NCBI GenBank assembly: GCA_013399695.1
Contig: VXAU01001352.1
Location: forward strand, 516,195-580,194
Source of the DNA: Formicarius rufipectus
Lineage: Eukaryota > Chordata > Aves > Passeriformes > Formicariidae
DNA: 64,000 nt
Direction: 5' to 3'
The translations under genes were made by a program, and so were the position numbers. Positions 28,000 through 39,734 of the stretch are shown piece by piece. The stretch's first letter is position 1, and every line of letters begins with the position of its first letter. The notes beneath the pieces are model-generated. The model was given only the letters and a program-made list of their open reading frames with translations, made no database searches and was not told the DNA's origin.

Positions 28000-28122
28000 G
28001 CCAGGGCAGAGAGACTGAACCTGGTGCAGCATTAGGCTGGTGGGCTTGGCAGTGTTGGGTTTGTGGTGGGATTTGGTGATCTCCAAAGTCTTTTCCAACC
28101 AACATGATTCCATGGTTCTAAG
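28000..28122 (+). mobile_element. CR1 LINE 3' terminal fragment
   Basis: This is the last part of a CR1 element in the sense orientation. It includes GGCAGTGTTGGGTTTGTGG, GGTGATCTCCAAAGTC and TTTTCCAACC, ending in ATGATTCCATGGTTCT, a degenerate form of the CR1 3' terminal short repeat. Only about 120 bases can be recognised. Confidence 0.75.
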
Positions 28123-29101
28123 AGTGGACTAGCAAAGCCGAGCTGAGGAAGTGGTCTGAATGCTCCTGTGGAGGAACATCTGGGATAACAAGATAAGTGT
28201 GAATGATGTCCTCTGCAGTTAGTAAGGATCTTTATTCAGTGCAATTCAGTGAGTTCCATTGATACCCCAGCTGTCACAGCTGTGAGAGTAGCTTTTGCAA
28301 AACAACACCTCTAGGAAAATAGTTACAATAAAATCATATTTAAAATAAATTCCAGGACTATCATTGCACTTTTTTTTCCCAGCTTTGGCCATGATTTTAA
28401 ACATTCTACACAGTATTTAGAATTACTTTAATGTATTTTCCTTTTGTGTTGGGAGCCTTTCTGTACTGATGAAGTTAAAGTAGCATCCACTATGTTCTTC
28501 CCTTTGGGAAGAACTGTGTTCCCAGTAAAAATGATCAGAAAGTGCAGCAGTAGGATCCCACTTGTCAGTCTTGAGAGAGTTCATCACAGCCTTCAGTCAT
28601 CTTAACTGAGAGGGAATGTAGGAATATTACACAATGCAGCATCCCTTTCCTCTGGAGCCAAGGAGGTAAAGAAGCCCCTCACCTTCGGTCCTCTGCAGGT
28701 CACAGCTGAAATCTCTTTAGGACTGATACTGAGACAACATGCAAAGATGGAAAATGTGCAAACTGTCTGTGGTCCTCTGCCTTCCACTGGCCTCAAGGAT
28801 ATGGGCTCTGCTACCAGCAGAAGAGAAATATCACATGGTTTCTATTCATATCGAAATGCATAAAATATTTCAATATACCAATCTGTATGTTGCTTCAGTA
28901 CAGTAGCTGGAGATGGGATTACCACAGGGCCGCTGCTGCTTTTAAAGAAAATCATAGTTATTTAACTCTTCCTTAAGCAGAATTATGGACCGGACCTGAA
29001 CAAAACTGGTAATTAAGCTGCATGTTCTCCTCACAGGCTCATAAACAAAGCCCCTGGCTATGTCTTCACTAAATTTGAGAATTATTGAGTTAGATTTAAA
29101 C

Positions 29102-29118
29102 TTTTTTTTTTTTTTTTT
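29102..29118. repeat. Poly(T) tract
   Basis: A 17-base T run; simple repeat. Confidence 0.9.
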
Positions 29119-31189
29119 AGTATTTATTTCAGTAGGAGTATCTTGAATATACAAAAATTAATAGGTAGGCCTGAGAGGAACTCAAATCTGTATATAATCT
29201 ACCACAAAAATAATGTATTTTGGCCAATGGGAATGAATGCTGGTGTGCAGAGCCACAGACCTGAGCTAAGTGCCATTGTACCAAGAGAATATTTTGTCCT
29301 GAGTGTAATGTCAGGACCAGTCATTTGTAGCAGATACTGTACTAAGTATCTGTATTACAGAACTTATAACCATAATTGGTATCAGGGAAATTTTAACATA
29401 TTCCAGAGGATTCAAGGGAAATTCAGGAACATTCCAGGGGGTGCTGATTGTCAGAGCTGTGTGCTGAGCCAGCAGCCAAAACAAGAGTCACAAGGTAAGA
29501 AGGACTGAGGTATGGTTTATGTTTGGTTGGCAAGTTTTCAGGGAGGCATTGCTACTGAAAAGAGCAAGCAAATCTCTGATGAATGTGTGACAAAAGAAAG
29601 TTGTATTTGATCTCAGGAAAGAGGGTTTTTTCCTATATGTTCGGATCTAGAAACTTGGAGTTATGACCTTTTTTCATTTAAGAATTTGCATGGAACCTAC
29701 CTAAATTTTCCCACCCTCTTTCAGTGAAGGGAATTTTTTTTTTCTTTCCCTCAAGGCCCATGAAATTGTTCTGCATTATAACAAAATTCCCCTTTACAGG
29801 ATGGAATATTGATTTCCATGGTAGGGAGGGAATCCAGGATGGTTTGTTCCACCATAGTCGTACTCTGGTAAGTGTTGTGGATTGGTTTTAGTGGTCTGAA
29901 AACTGCTTGTTGAAGAAATGCATGTCCTGCAAAGCTGAAGAGGGTTTCAGGAGTACCTTTGTGGAACTATTGCATGGGTCTGCACAGTTATTCACCTCAG
30001 CCTTTCTCAGAACTTTTCCAGAGTATCACATGAAAAATTACAGCTCTTAATTAAAGAGACCAATCTTTTAAATTTTACTCAAGTCTAGATCATCTAAAAC
30101 TGTAGAAACATCATCTGAAGTAGGGCATGACTTTGTATTTAGAAGAATGCCTTGTTGTACAGGTGCTGTGTTGAAGTTCTGGGTTGGCAGGTGACTACTG
30201 TGTCACTCCTAGTCCTTATATCTCTGCAGCAAGCTCAAGATTTATACCAATATTTGGAGAAATATGGCTGTGCAACAGCAATGCTGAGTATCAGTACTGC
30301 TGATTGATTGCAGGATTTACTGGCTTTCTTGTAATGGATTTTGGCTAAATCTGAACTGATTGAATGCCTAATTAATTTCACTTATAAGAGTTGCAGACTG
30401 AGAAATCTAGTGATCTCTGATAAATATTTTATATAGTGTATGTAATTTGATAGTGAGAAGATGAGAGTAGATTATTCAAGAATATATTGATGGCCTAGAA
30501 ATTTTCTGACCTGTAATCTAATTCATGAACTCTGGTCCCGAAGATTACATCTGAAGACTATTTGATGGTTAGTGATTTCAGTCCAGCTTCTCATGGAGAA
30601 GTATCTAAGAAAACATCCATTGGGATTCTAAACAGGCAAGTCAACAACAGAATAAAACATCATTGTCATGCCTTCGAAGCTATTTTTCCAAAATACACTT
30701 CTGTTCCTGTGGAAATTTCATCAATGAAAATTACAAAGAAAAATAACTATTTGAGGATGCCAAATGTAACACACATTTGCAAGACTATAGTACTTCTGGT
30801 AGAATAACTTTCTCAGGAATGGCATCACAAGACAAAGCAGCAACAGCAGTAATTCTCTACTGAGGTCAGTCCAGAGCATCCTTAATTGAGCCGCTTGTCT
30901 GTGCAAAACCAGCTGAAAGGAGTAATCATGGGAAAGAAATAAAAGTGGAGCATCAGGCACACTCCATCTCACCCAGACATTGGCAGTAGTGTGCCACATC
31001 CCTCTTTAGAAAAAGTGAGGTTACAACTTGAAAAATTAAACCCACACTATTTCAGTATGACTTGTGGTGGCAGTGGAGGACACTACCTTGTTCATACCTA
31101 TGCAAGGTTATGTCTCAATAGCAGCTGTTATTTAAAAACCACAGGATCACAGAGCAATTACCAAAACCTGCCTCAACCTGCTCCTGACC

Positions 31190-31390
31190 TGTAGACAGCA
31201 TCTCTGTGGTGGGCTGGTACAGTGCGGTACCACACCGAGCACGTTCCAAACGAGCTGATAATGTCTCCAGAGCATGAAGCAACTTAATCACATCGGCACA
31301 CACGTTGTGCTGGGCCTAATTAGGCTTGATGAGAGAGGGCAATTGGTTTCCTGAAGTAGCCTTCACTCGCTCAGCATGGCATGTATTACA
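31190..31390. promoter_or_regulatory. Candidate conserved non-coding element with homeodomain palindrome
   Basis: This non-repetitive, relatively CpG-rich stretch contains a perfect 12-base palindrome GCCTAATTAGGC at 31314-31325. That is two overlapping TAATTA homeodomain cores. AACTTAATCACATC lies upstream and GGCAATTGG downstream. The density of homeodomain-type sites and the lack of repeat signature suggest an enhancer of the host or a neighbouring developmental gene. Inference only. Confidence 0.38.
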
Positions 31391-32029
31391 AAGATGAGGA
31401 TGCCTACGTTTTCTTCTGCTGCATGGCCAGGGGGTTAGATTCTGATGTGGCTGAAAGCAAATCCACTCTTTCTACCATGGAGGAGAGGTAAATATTGTTA
31501 TTTCCCAAAAGAGACAGTATTTCTTCTAAATTGTTTGCAATATAAAGACAAAATGAATGAAGGGTTTGCAGATGCAGCTTGTATACAAAACTTGGAAAGA
31601 CTGAGAAATTTTGTTTCAGATTTTTTGTCTGTGAGATGCTCAATGCTTAGGTTATACTGAAATCTTCAGAGAGGCCAACTTCTGTAGGCAACTATGAAAG
31701 TCTCAGCCCACGTGAAAAGAAAGTAGAAGTGTATGAATATTTACCAAAATATTTACATTGTAGTTAATTCTAGAAGTGCATGCTGCTGGTCCAGTTGCTG
31801 TGTATTCATTTCCTGAGAAAATAAATACCATAACCTTTTGTTATCAAGAGGATTTACAAAAAAACCCACCAAAATGGCACATACAAAAGTGTGCTTGTTT
31901 GTATGCACCCCACAAGGATCTGCGCAGCAATCAGGATAGCTGTTTGTGGTTTGGGAGACAAGCAATAAAATGCTAATAACAGTAAATTGTGAATTACTTT
32001 AGTGATCATCAAACATTATGAGAAATTAT

Positions 32030-32112
32030 GGCTGTTTTGTCATAACAAATATGTTATGATAATATTGGCTGTTTTGTCATAACATATTGTGTGGATCTAT
32101 TGTCATAACAAG
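32030..32112. repeat. Short direct and inverted repeat cluster
   Basis: The 18-base word GGCTGTTTTGTCATAACA occurs at 32030-32047 and 32067-32084, and a partial third copy (TTGTCATAACA) lies near 32099-32109. Within it CATAACA-AATA-TGTTATG forms a perfect 7-base stem with a 4-base loop. This could be a slipped tandem duplication or the end of a small palindromic transposon. Confidence 0.7.
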
Positions 32113-32803
32113 CAAAAATATTGGTAGAATATTTGACACAAGACATCCATCGAATAACTTTAAATAAGGAATACTTAATAAGAATCTCATGAACAGATTT
32201 TCATAAATGCTTAGGCCCATTAAATCTAATTAAAACCAACAGTTACTTTGCTCAACTCAGAACTATGACCTCTAAAGGTCCTCACGCCTGATTTAATTCT
32301 TGTTTTTAAAAGGAACATAAATCTGATAAGTAGATTGCTTAGAAAGAACAATTCAGCAGACACTCAACATAATTTACTTTTATAATTATGTATATTTAGA
32401 TTTTTCTAATGAGAAAATAGAGTTATTTGTAACGTTTTTAGAAAGTCATTCTTTTTTATGACTGTATCCATGACCCTGCTACCAGAACACGATATTTGCT
32501 TGAGAATTTTCACCACATAATTCCTACAGTGATGACAAATAAGTTCCTGTATAGTTTGGTGTTACTATACAAACATTACTTCTAAGAAATAAGGCACTGA
32601 GAAAGTCAGGCAGAATGTCAGACTCAATGTTCCATTATGATACTTACAAACAATAAACCATCTGATATGTTGTATGATATATAAACAATACTTGAAAATT
32701 ATGATTCCTTACATGAGATGGTGACTCAGGAGTGCAGTTTCACAGGTGCTTGCTTCCAGTGTCACCATTCAATGCCTTGTTCTCATAATAGCATCATCTT
32801 AGA

Positions 32804-32853
32804 TTTTTTTTTTGTTTTGTTTTGTTTTGTTTTTNNNNNNNNTTTTTTTTTTT
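32804..32853. repeat. T-rich (TTTTG)n tract interrupted by an 8-N gap
   Basis: Several TTTTG units are followed by unresolved bases at 32835-32842 and then a T run. The true length of the tract is unknown. Confidence 0.9.
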
Positions 32854-33352
32854 GAGTTCTCATCAGGAAATACAACAAAGGAAATTTGTGACCTTTGCAT
32901 GACTTGGTATTACTTCTAGTTTGGAAGACACAGGTAGCCTTAGTCTCATCCTGCACAAGGCTGAGGAATCATGTTCTTTCAGAAGAAGTCTGCAAATAGT
33001 GTTGCTTGTATTCATGATTCAAATTTTTCAGTGTGCACATTTGCATATTGCAGATATGCAGTATAGTGCATATATAGCTGGGTTTATTGGCACAAACATA
33101 ATAAATATGTATTTTTTAAATGTGCATGTCTATTTTTATAATTTATATCGGAAATGTATGTATTTACACGTGTGTGGTTGAGAAAGGGGCAGCTGCACAG
33201 AAGTTAAAGAATCCTGTGCAGATTCTCGTTATTCTACCTTTTCCTCAGTCATTTTCTCCTTAGATTATCTCCTTAACGTAACTCGTGCTGATACCACACA
33301 AGACGGAACGTATCTTTGAATGGAAGCAGCTTCTGAAAGAAGTTTACAAACC

Positions 33353-34005
33353 CATAGAAAGTCATAGCATGATTTGGGTTGGAAGGGACCTTCAAGATCA
33401 TCTAGCTGCAACCTCCCTGCTGTGGACTTGGAAACCTTCCACTAGACCAAAGCCCCATCCAACCTGGCCTTGAGCACTTCCAGGGATGGGGCACCCACAA
33501 GTTCTTTGGGCAATCTGTTCCAGTGCCTCACCACCCTCACAGGAACGAATTTCTTCCTTATCTCAGCCTGCCCTCTCCAGTTTAAAGCCACAGATCCCTT
33601 GTCCTTCCACAGATCCCCTGTTTTACCTGCCCTTTTCAAAGGTCCTTCTCCAGTGTTCTTTCCAGCCCCCTTTAGGTACTGGCAGGCTGCTGTAAGTTCT
33701 CCCCAGAACCTTCCCTTCTCCACACTGAACAACCCCAGCACTCTCAGCCTGTCTGTAAAGGGGCTCCAGCCCCTGACCATCTTCATGGCCCTTCTCTGGA
33801 CCTGGACAGGCTGATGTCCCTCTAGTGCTGAGGACTCCAGAGCTGGCGCTGTGGCTTCATGAGAGCAGAGCAGAGTGAAACAAGCCCCTCCCTGGAGCTC
33901 TTTTGATCCAGCCCAGGTGTGGTTGGATCTTCTGGGCTACAAGAACACATTGTTAGATCATGTCCAGCTTCTCATCCACCAACACCCCCACGTGACTGCG
34001 TGTAT
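33353..34005 (-). mobile_element. CR1 LINE fragment with ORF2 C-terminal remnant
   Basis: This is an antisense CR1 copy of about 650 bases, the longest of the less diverged copies. The 3' end (low coordinate) shows GGTTGGAAGGGACCTTCAAG and ATCATCTAG. On the minus strand, 33442-33786 is an open frame of about 114 codons. It ends with the CR1 ORF2 C-terminal signature: an IRKKFVPVRVVRHWNRLPKE segment, then APSLEVLKARLDGAL. The region beyond 33786 still matches older CR1 sequence (the block about extra members on the same strand, GAGCTCTTTTGATCCAGCCC) up to about 34005. The reverse-transcriptase and endonuclease domains are absent, so it cannot be autonomous. The open frame is a fragment, not a host gene. 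Confidence 0.92.
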
Positions 34006-35689
34006 AAGGTGGTTTGTCTCATTTTGCTGAACAGTTTTTCTGTTGTTTCTTTTACTTTTCCACTGTTTTACTGTTTTATTTTAATATTCTTCTGCTGTTG
34101 AAAACTGAGTAATTAACCTTCAATATTTAAAGAGTTGTAAAACTGATAAAATCAGATGTTCATTTTGATAATATTACTGAAAAAACTTTCCCTTTTTATA
34201 GTTGAAGCCACTATTTCAGATGAAATGGCAACATTTGCTTTATGTCAGCCCTGGCTGACAATAGAAACAAACTAGTTGGTCTTTGATTTGACTTACCCTT
34301 TTCAGAGCAGAAACAAAGGCAGTTGTTGAACCTTCCATTTGGCTACAGTTTGTAATGTTCCTTGGGCTGTGCTAGGAAAACACTGAAGCAGGGCACCATC
34401 CCTCTTTCTGATGAGGTGAGAGGGAGGAGAACTTACGAAAAAACGGTTTCATGCTTCATTTTTGGGTATCACAGTGACTTCACCTGATGTCAAAACACAG
34501 TTGGTTTATTGGGAGCCACCAGGAAAGACTCTTTACTGGGAAATCAGCAATATCCTTCACACAGATATGCAAAATCTGAGCATCTGCAGTGTAAATGCTG
34601 TTGCAATTAAACATTTATCTCCAGAAGTTATGAGCAGTCACTCAGCTTCTGCCTGCAGTCTCAGCCTGTGTATTGCAGTGCAGCAAACCACGAAGGAAAT
34701 TAAATATGAAGAAAAGATAATAATGGATTTTTTTTTTAATTTTTCTTAGGATAATTCATTTAAGGGATCATTTTTGAGAAATCAGATGTTTCTAGTTCAT
34801 TTTTAAAAAGAAACCTTAAGGCCAAAAGCTGTTTAAAGGTTCAATACTGACTAGGCTTCAGTTAATCAGTGCTAGGACGTTACCCTGCCATTGGGGGTGT
34901 CTTGAAATCCTAGAGTGCTAAAATCACACCAACAGACTAATCCATGGAAAATATTTGATGCCATTTAGAAACACCCCAAATTTCTTTTGAAGTTAGAAAC
35001 AAACAATTGAATCTTAAAATTTAATTAATACTGGGAAGCATAAAAAATTCAAATTAATTTCTGTAAAATTTTCTCTCTAAGCAGCTCAGGATACAATTGG
35101 TGTATCTATTAATCCATAAACAAAAATGAAAGAAGCATACTGAATACTTGGAGTGAAAATCTGTCTCCACCAAGGATTCTGTCCCCTGAACAGGGCTAGA
35201 ATTATGGATTTAGTGCAGACCAAAGCCCTGTCTATTGTAAGAAAAGTTGAAGTCTGAATTTACATTAAATATCTCGGCGCGATTTCCACCTTCATTGCAT
35301 TTTGTGCCTATAGGTGGAACCTGTCCCTCAGATAGAAACAGCCTCGTGTCATTTATTTCAATCAGCAGTGCTCTGAGGTGTCTGACTCCCTTAGAGCAGC
35401 ATTGATGAGGGGGTCCCTTGAACAAACCCTGGGACTTTCCAAACTTGTTGTTTTGCATACCACACCTGTCTGTGAGCAGTGCTCAGTGTCAGTTGGATGA
35501 TGTACAAAGGAACTGGGAAAGTCACATGTGCAGTGTGAAAAACACAGAAAACCCAAATTTGAACTTTTTAAATTTTATTTTTGTAGATGAGAACTTCTAG
35601 GGATGTGGATGGTTTTATTTTTTCCTCAAGAACATCTTTGGCAAGCAGGATTGTTCATGAATTTGAGTCCAAACACTGACAGAGTAAGA

Positions 35690-35870
35690 AGCCACTTCTG
35701 CTGTCTCGGAGAAGTTGTGGGTGTCTCATCTCTGGAAGTGTTCAAGGGCTGGGGCTTTAAGCAATATGGTCTAGTGAAACATGTCACTGCCCATGCCAAG
35801 GGACTTGAACTAGATGGTCTTTAAGAGGCCCCTTCCAAGTCAAACCATTCTGTGACTGTGTGATGCTGTA
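35690..35870 (+). mobile_element. CR1 LINE 3' fragment, sense orientation
   Basis: This reads as the CR1 3' end on the plus strand. It includes GTCTCATCTCTGGAAGTGTT and CAAGGGCTGG (the C-terminal ORF2 codons), AACTAGATGGTCTTTAAGAGG, CCCTTCCAAGTC and ATTCTGTGACTGTGTGATGC as the degraded terminal repeat. It is truncated to about 180 bases. Sense-oriented copies are the minority among those seen here. Confidence 0.85.
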
Positions 35871-35989
35871 AGTATCTTCTGGGATGAGTCCCTGTCACAT
35901 GCTATTCCTGAATCATCCTTAAATATAATCTGAAATAGCAGCCTTTCCTAGAAAGGAGCAATGCCTCCCGACTAGGGAAATCACTGGCA

Positions 35990-36175
35990 ATTAAATAGAC
36001 TGTGCTGTGGCACGCCACTGCCTCAAGCCTGTGGCGTGGCCTTGTTTTATTTCTTGACAAGATTTAAATGTATCAAAACCATAAATTGTCTTCCACTTTT
36101 ACGATAATTCAAGAGGACAGATTAGCAAGGCCCGGGGGGAAATTTCATACCAAAATTAGAAGGAAGGGGGATCTG
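35990..36175. promoter_or_regulatory. Candidate conserved non-coding element
   Basis: This non-repetitive stretch directly downstream of a CR1 relic contains GGCACGCCACTGCC / GGCGTGGCC, related in inverted form. A block with TTTACGATAATTCAAG, GATTAGC and GGCCCGGGGG follows. The composition differs from the surrounding AT-rich intron. No coding signal is present. Confidence 0.25.
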
Positions 36176-39100
36176 GCTCAGCATCAGGACAGTCACACAA
36201 GGTTCAAGGGAGGGATCCAGTTGCAGTACTCCTTATGTGTGAACTAATGAGCTGTTAGGATATTTAGGAGGGGGAACTTGAAAGGGGAAACCTGAATCTG
36301 ATTTTAGTCATACCAAAGCTGCACGCAATAAAGAGTAGCCCTGTTTTTTGAGTAGAGACAAGTGGATCTCTTTTTTCTTAACCATCCAAGATTTTATTTT
36401 ATTTTGGTATAAAATGGAATAAAGCCTTCTGAAATCTCAGGAAGTTTCAGGAAGTGGAAGAACTGTTTCCCATTCAGATTTACCCTTGGCTCCTACAGTA
36501 ACACCCCTGAGGGCATTTGTTCATTTGTCCTTCTGGAACACTTCTCCCATCTGTGTTTTCCCTGCTCCATTTCTGGCTGTGTGCATGTACAGCATGCCAT
36601 GTACACTGTGGTGTGTGACACACATTAATACATACAGATAGCCTTCTGCTTCTGACCTTACAAACTGTCCACTTCAGCATTGTCATTCTGTGAAATGTCC
36701 AACTGCAGTCCAAGAAATGCATTTTAAATGTGAATGCAAACATTTCTATTACTGATAACACCAGCACAGCATTTTTTGCGTTGCTGGGATTAAGACCTTG
36801 ATAGTTAAAGTTACATTGGAGTAATGACACTCCAAGGTTGTGTCCTTTACAGACCTGGCAAAGGAAGGGGAGGCCTTTGCTATGTTTTTGCTGAAAAAAT
36901 TAAGAAGGATTATTCCTTGTGTTGAATGAGATATATAAAAAGTGAAAGAATGTATTTGTGACCCATAAATATATTAGGTCACAGAAACTGGGAGATATTT
37001 ACATGTTGCAAGGCATTGCAGTTGTATTTCATTCATGCTGGAAATCACATTTTAGAAAACAATCTGAAACCTGCTAATGATGCAAATAAATGCCTCTCTC
37101 CTCAGTGGACAGCCATCTTCTCACATGAACAGCAGCTGTTCAGCTAGAGACACCTTAAAAATAATAGAATAAAAGTACTGTGATCTGCAAAGAGAAACTT
37201 GCAGAAAATTCTGACTTAGCAGGCTAACTCTGAATATACTTCACTTTCATGCTCTGTAAAATGGGGGTAATAATCTTTATCGATCTATCTGCCTTTTAGC
37301 AATGCATTAAGAAGAACTTAAATGGTATCTTTACAGTCTTTTTGAGCAGTCTGATATATGCAGCTCTTACAACACAGCTGAGTAGCTGGGCTTGCCATTT
37401 TTTCAGATTCTCCCACAGGAGACCTGTCCTGCTTTTCTTTATGGTTCTCTGGTCTTCCCATCCTAACTTCTAACTGGGCAATTTTGGTAAACTGATGATG
37501 ACTTCAGCACTTACCACTCCTTACCTGGCCTGCTATAGCTAACCAAGTGCACTCTTTTTGCTTCAGGAGTGGGTTTAAGTTGCCACTGTTGGTTGAGCCT
37601 TCCTAGAGACACCATGGGGCTGTGACTTCTGAAGGAGCAGCCACTCAGTAGGTCCTGTCACTTGGCTGAGCCATGTCTTAGTGTGATGATGGAAGAGGGT
37701 GATCCTCTGATGAGAGCTACCTGCCCCCCAGCTATGCCCGAGTTACTTGGATATCATCTAAGGATCCCCTCTTGGGGATGGATTTTCTGGGGTTGCTGCA
37801 AATTATCTCTGGTGACTTAAATAGGAAGAGGTCTCCTCAGATCTCTGGTGCTCTTTGCCACACAAGTCACACCTGGACCTGTTTTATATCTTTAGCAAGA
37901 GTTTCAGAGTTTTTCCTCTGGTTTTGCACTTTCACAAAGTACCTCAGTGGTCTGCCCACAAAGCTAACTGATGTTTTCACTAGACAGCTATTTTAGAGCT
38001 AATTTTATGCCATATTGCACAGGTTCTATGCATATAATCTAAATCAGTTGTTGCAATTAATAGGAATTTTGTATGTTTGGGGAAATAAAACTTACTTTTG
38101 AATTTCATTAGAAAAACTTTAGCCTATTTTTGACCAAGCTTGTCTGTGACTAGTGCTGTCTATACTTCTCTTTCTATCCATCTCTCCATGCCTATTTAGT
38201 GGCTTTGAAACAACTGCTCAGTTTCAACAAAACTTATCAGAAACAAAGAAATATAAAAGATGTTTAAACTCCCAAATGGAATGAGAAGCAGCAGACAGAC
38301 TCAGGAAAGCTATCCTCTTACTGTCTCCACTGTGGAAAACTCAGCCAAAATCCACCCTCGCAGCAGCCAAGCAGGTCTAAACCAGTCGAGGTGTGTGGTA
38401 AGGATACAGACCAACTGGAGTCATGTTGGTGGGGGTCATGGAGTGTGGTGGATGCTGAGGATAGAGAGTAGGAAGCAAGGTTTCTGCAAAGGGAAGACTG
38501 CAAGCCTTATGATGGGGTAGAGGTTTTCTGGGGGGCTATCATAGAGAGGAGACATGGTGAAAGAAATAGAGATGTGTTTTGCTTTTTTTCCCCCCCTACT
38601 TTTCCTTTTGTAATAATCTTATGACTCCAGCTTCATATATTGCTGTTTGAAAATAAAGAAAAAGTTTGGGTCTAGTCCCAAATTTTATCAGAAGTTTGTT
38701 TAAGATGTTCTGATACTTGTAAAAAGAATCTTCCAACAGCATAACTATTTTCAACCTAGCGTCTTATTGACTGGCAAGCTTTCTTACGCCGTCTGTTTGA
38801 CATCTCATCCTAATATTAGTTTTACAGTCACATTCACATTTTAGGAAATTGCTGTATTCTCAAGTCTGAGATGTCACAAGTTTCTCTTTCTGCAGGTACT
38901 TGCCCCAGAAATGTTAGCTAATATATTTTATCTAACATCAGCCCTCCTGTTGTGTTGTGCTTCATAGTTGTCATCCAAAACCAGCTGCATTTTTATGAAT
39001 GTATCTTAATAAGGCATGTCCTGAAAGGCACCAGTACCCTTTTATTCCTTCCTGAGATCCTGTGGGAGTAATGGGTGGTGATCCAGAGTACTAGGTGTGA

Positions 39101-39527
39101 GAAATGTATCAGTAAGACAAGGAAAATTACACAAGCACGGTCGGTAACATTGTGTGGCTGAGTTGTAGAAAGCAAGACAAAACCTCAGACATTTGTATTT
39201 ATCTCACTGTGTTCAAATGTGAGGTGGGAACAAACTGTAATCCAGACTGCAGAGCGTGGCCCAGCATTTGTTTCCTGCATTCTCAGCCACAGCAGACTGT
39301 TGCAGGTGACAGTGGACAGGGGTAAAACGTACAGGTGACATGACAAATGAGTTTGGAAGTCCTCATCACCTCAGGAAAGGACTGGTTGTTTCCCACCCTC
39401 AGCACGTCTTGCCTGTCTCTCTCTGTGCTTATTTCACCCAAGTTGGATTTAACACGCGCAACGGAAGTAATCACCCGTGGCGAGCGTCTGTGGCACGTGT
39501 GCATCTTCCCTGTGTTGTTTTTTCCAG

Positions 39528-39734
39528 ATTATTGGGACAATCCCACTGATGCCTAATCCAGTCCCCTCCAGCCAGGCGGCAGGTGGAGCTCAGGGCCTTC
39601 AGGTGCAGCCGATCACGCCGCAGTTACTGACCAATGCCCAGGGTCAGATCATCGCCACCGTCATCGGCAACCAGATCCTGCCCGTCATCAACACCCAGGG
39701 AATAACGCTGTCGCCGCTCAAGCCAGGCCAGCAG
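39528..39734 (+). CDS. POU6F2: POU6F2 internal exon B (Gln-rich TNAQGQ region)
   Basis: This 207-base exon encodes 69 residues, phase 0 at both ends. The acceptor is GTTTTTTCCAG and the donor CAG|GTAAAG. The product begins IIGTIPLMPNPVPSSQAAGG, contains VQPITPQLLTNAQGQIIATV and then IGNQILPVINTQGITLSPLK, and ends PGQQ. These are hallmark segments of POU6-family proteins, and POU6F1 carries a related TNAQGQ segment. Function is inferred to lie in the Gln-rich transactivation/interaction region N-terminal to the POU domains. The exon is CpG- and GC-rich relative to its introns. The preceding exon supplies the first half of one copy of the repeated motif, and this exon carries the second copy whole. 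Confidence 0.95.

Larger units (their letters stand above)
9917..39527 (+). other. POU6F2: POU6F2 intron between exons A and B (29.6 kb)
   Basis: The intron has a GTGAGT donor at 9917 and a TTTTCCAG acceptor ending at 39527. It holds CR1 relics at 22573-22945, 28000-28122, 33353-34005 and 35690-35870. It also holds poly(A)/poly(T) tracts, two 8-base gaps (13668-13675 and 32835-32842), single Ns at 18171 and 18894, and several compositionally unusual stretches listed as candidate regulatory elements. No additional exon or independent gene was recognised. The many short open frames are scattered over both strands and have no domain signature. Confidence 0.85.

Noticed and set aside
33442..33786. 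Minus-strand frame with an RHWNRLPKE segment as a possible host gene
   Set aside because: It is the C-terminal end of CR1 ORF2 inside a truncated LINE.
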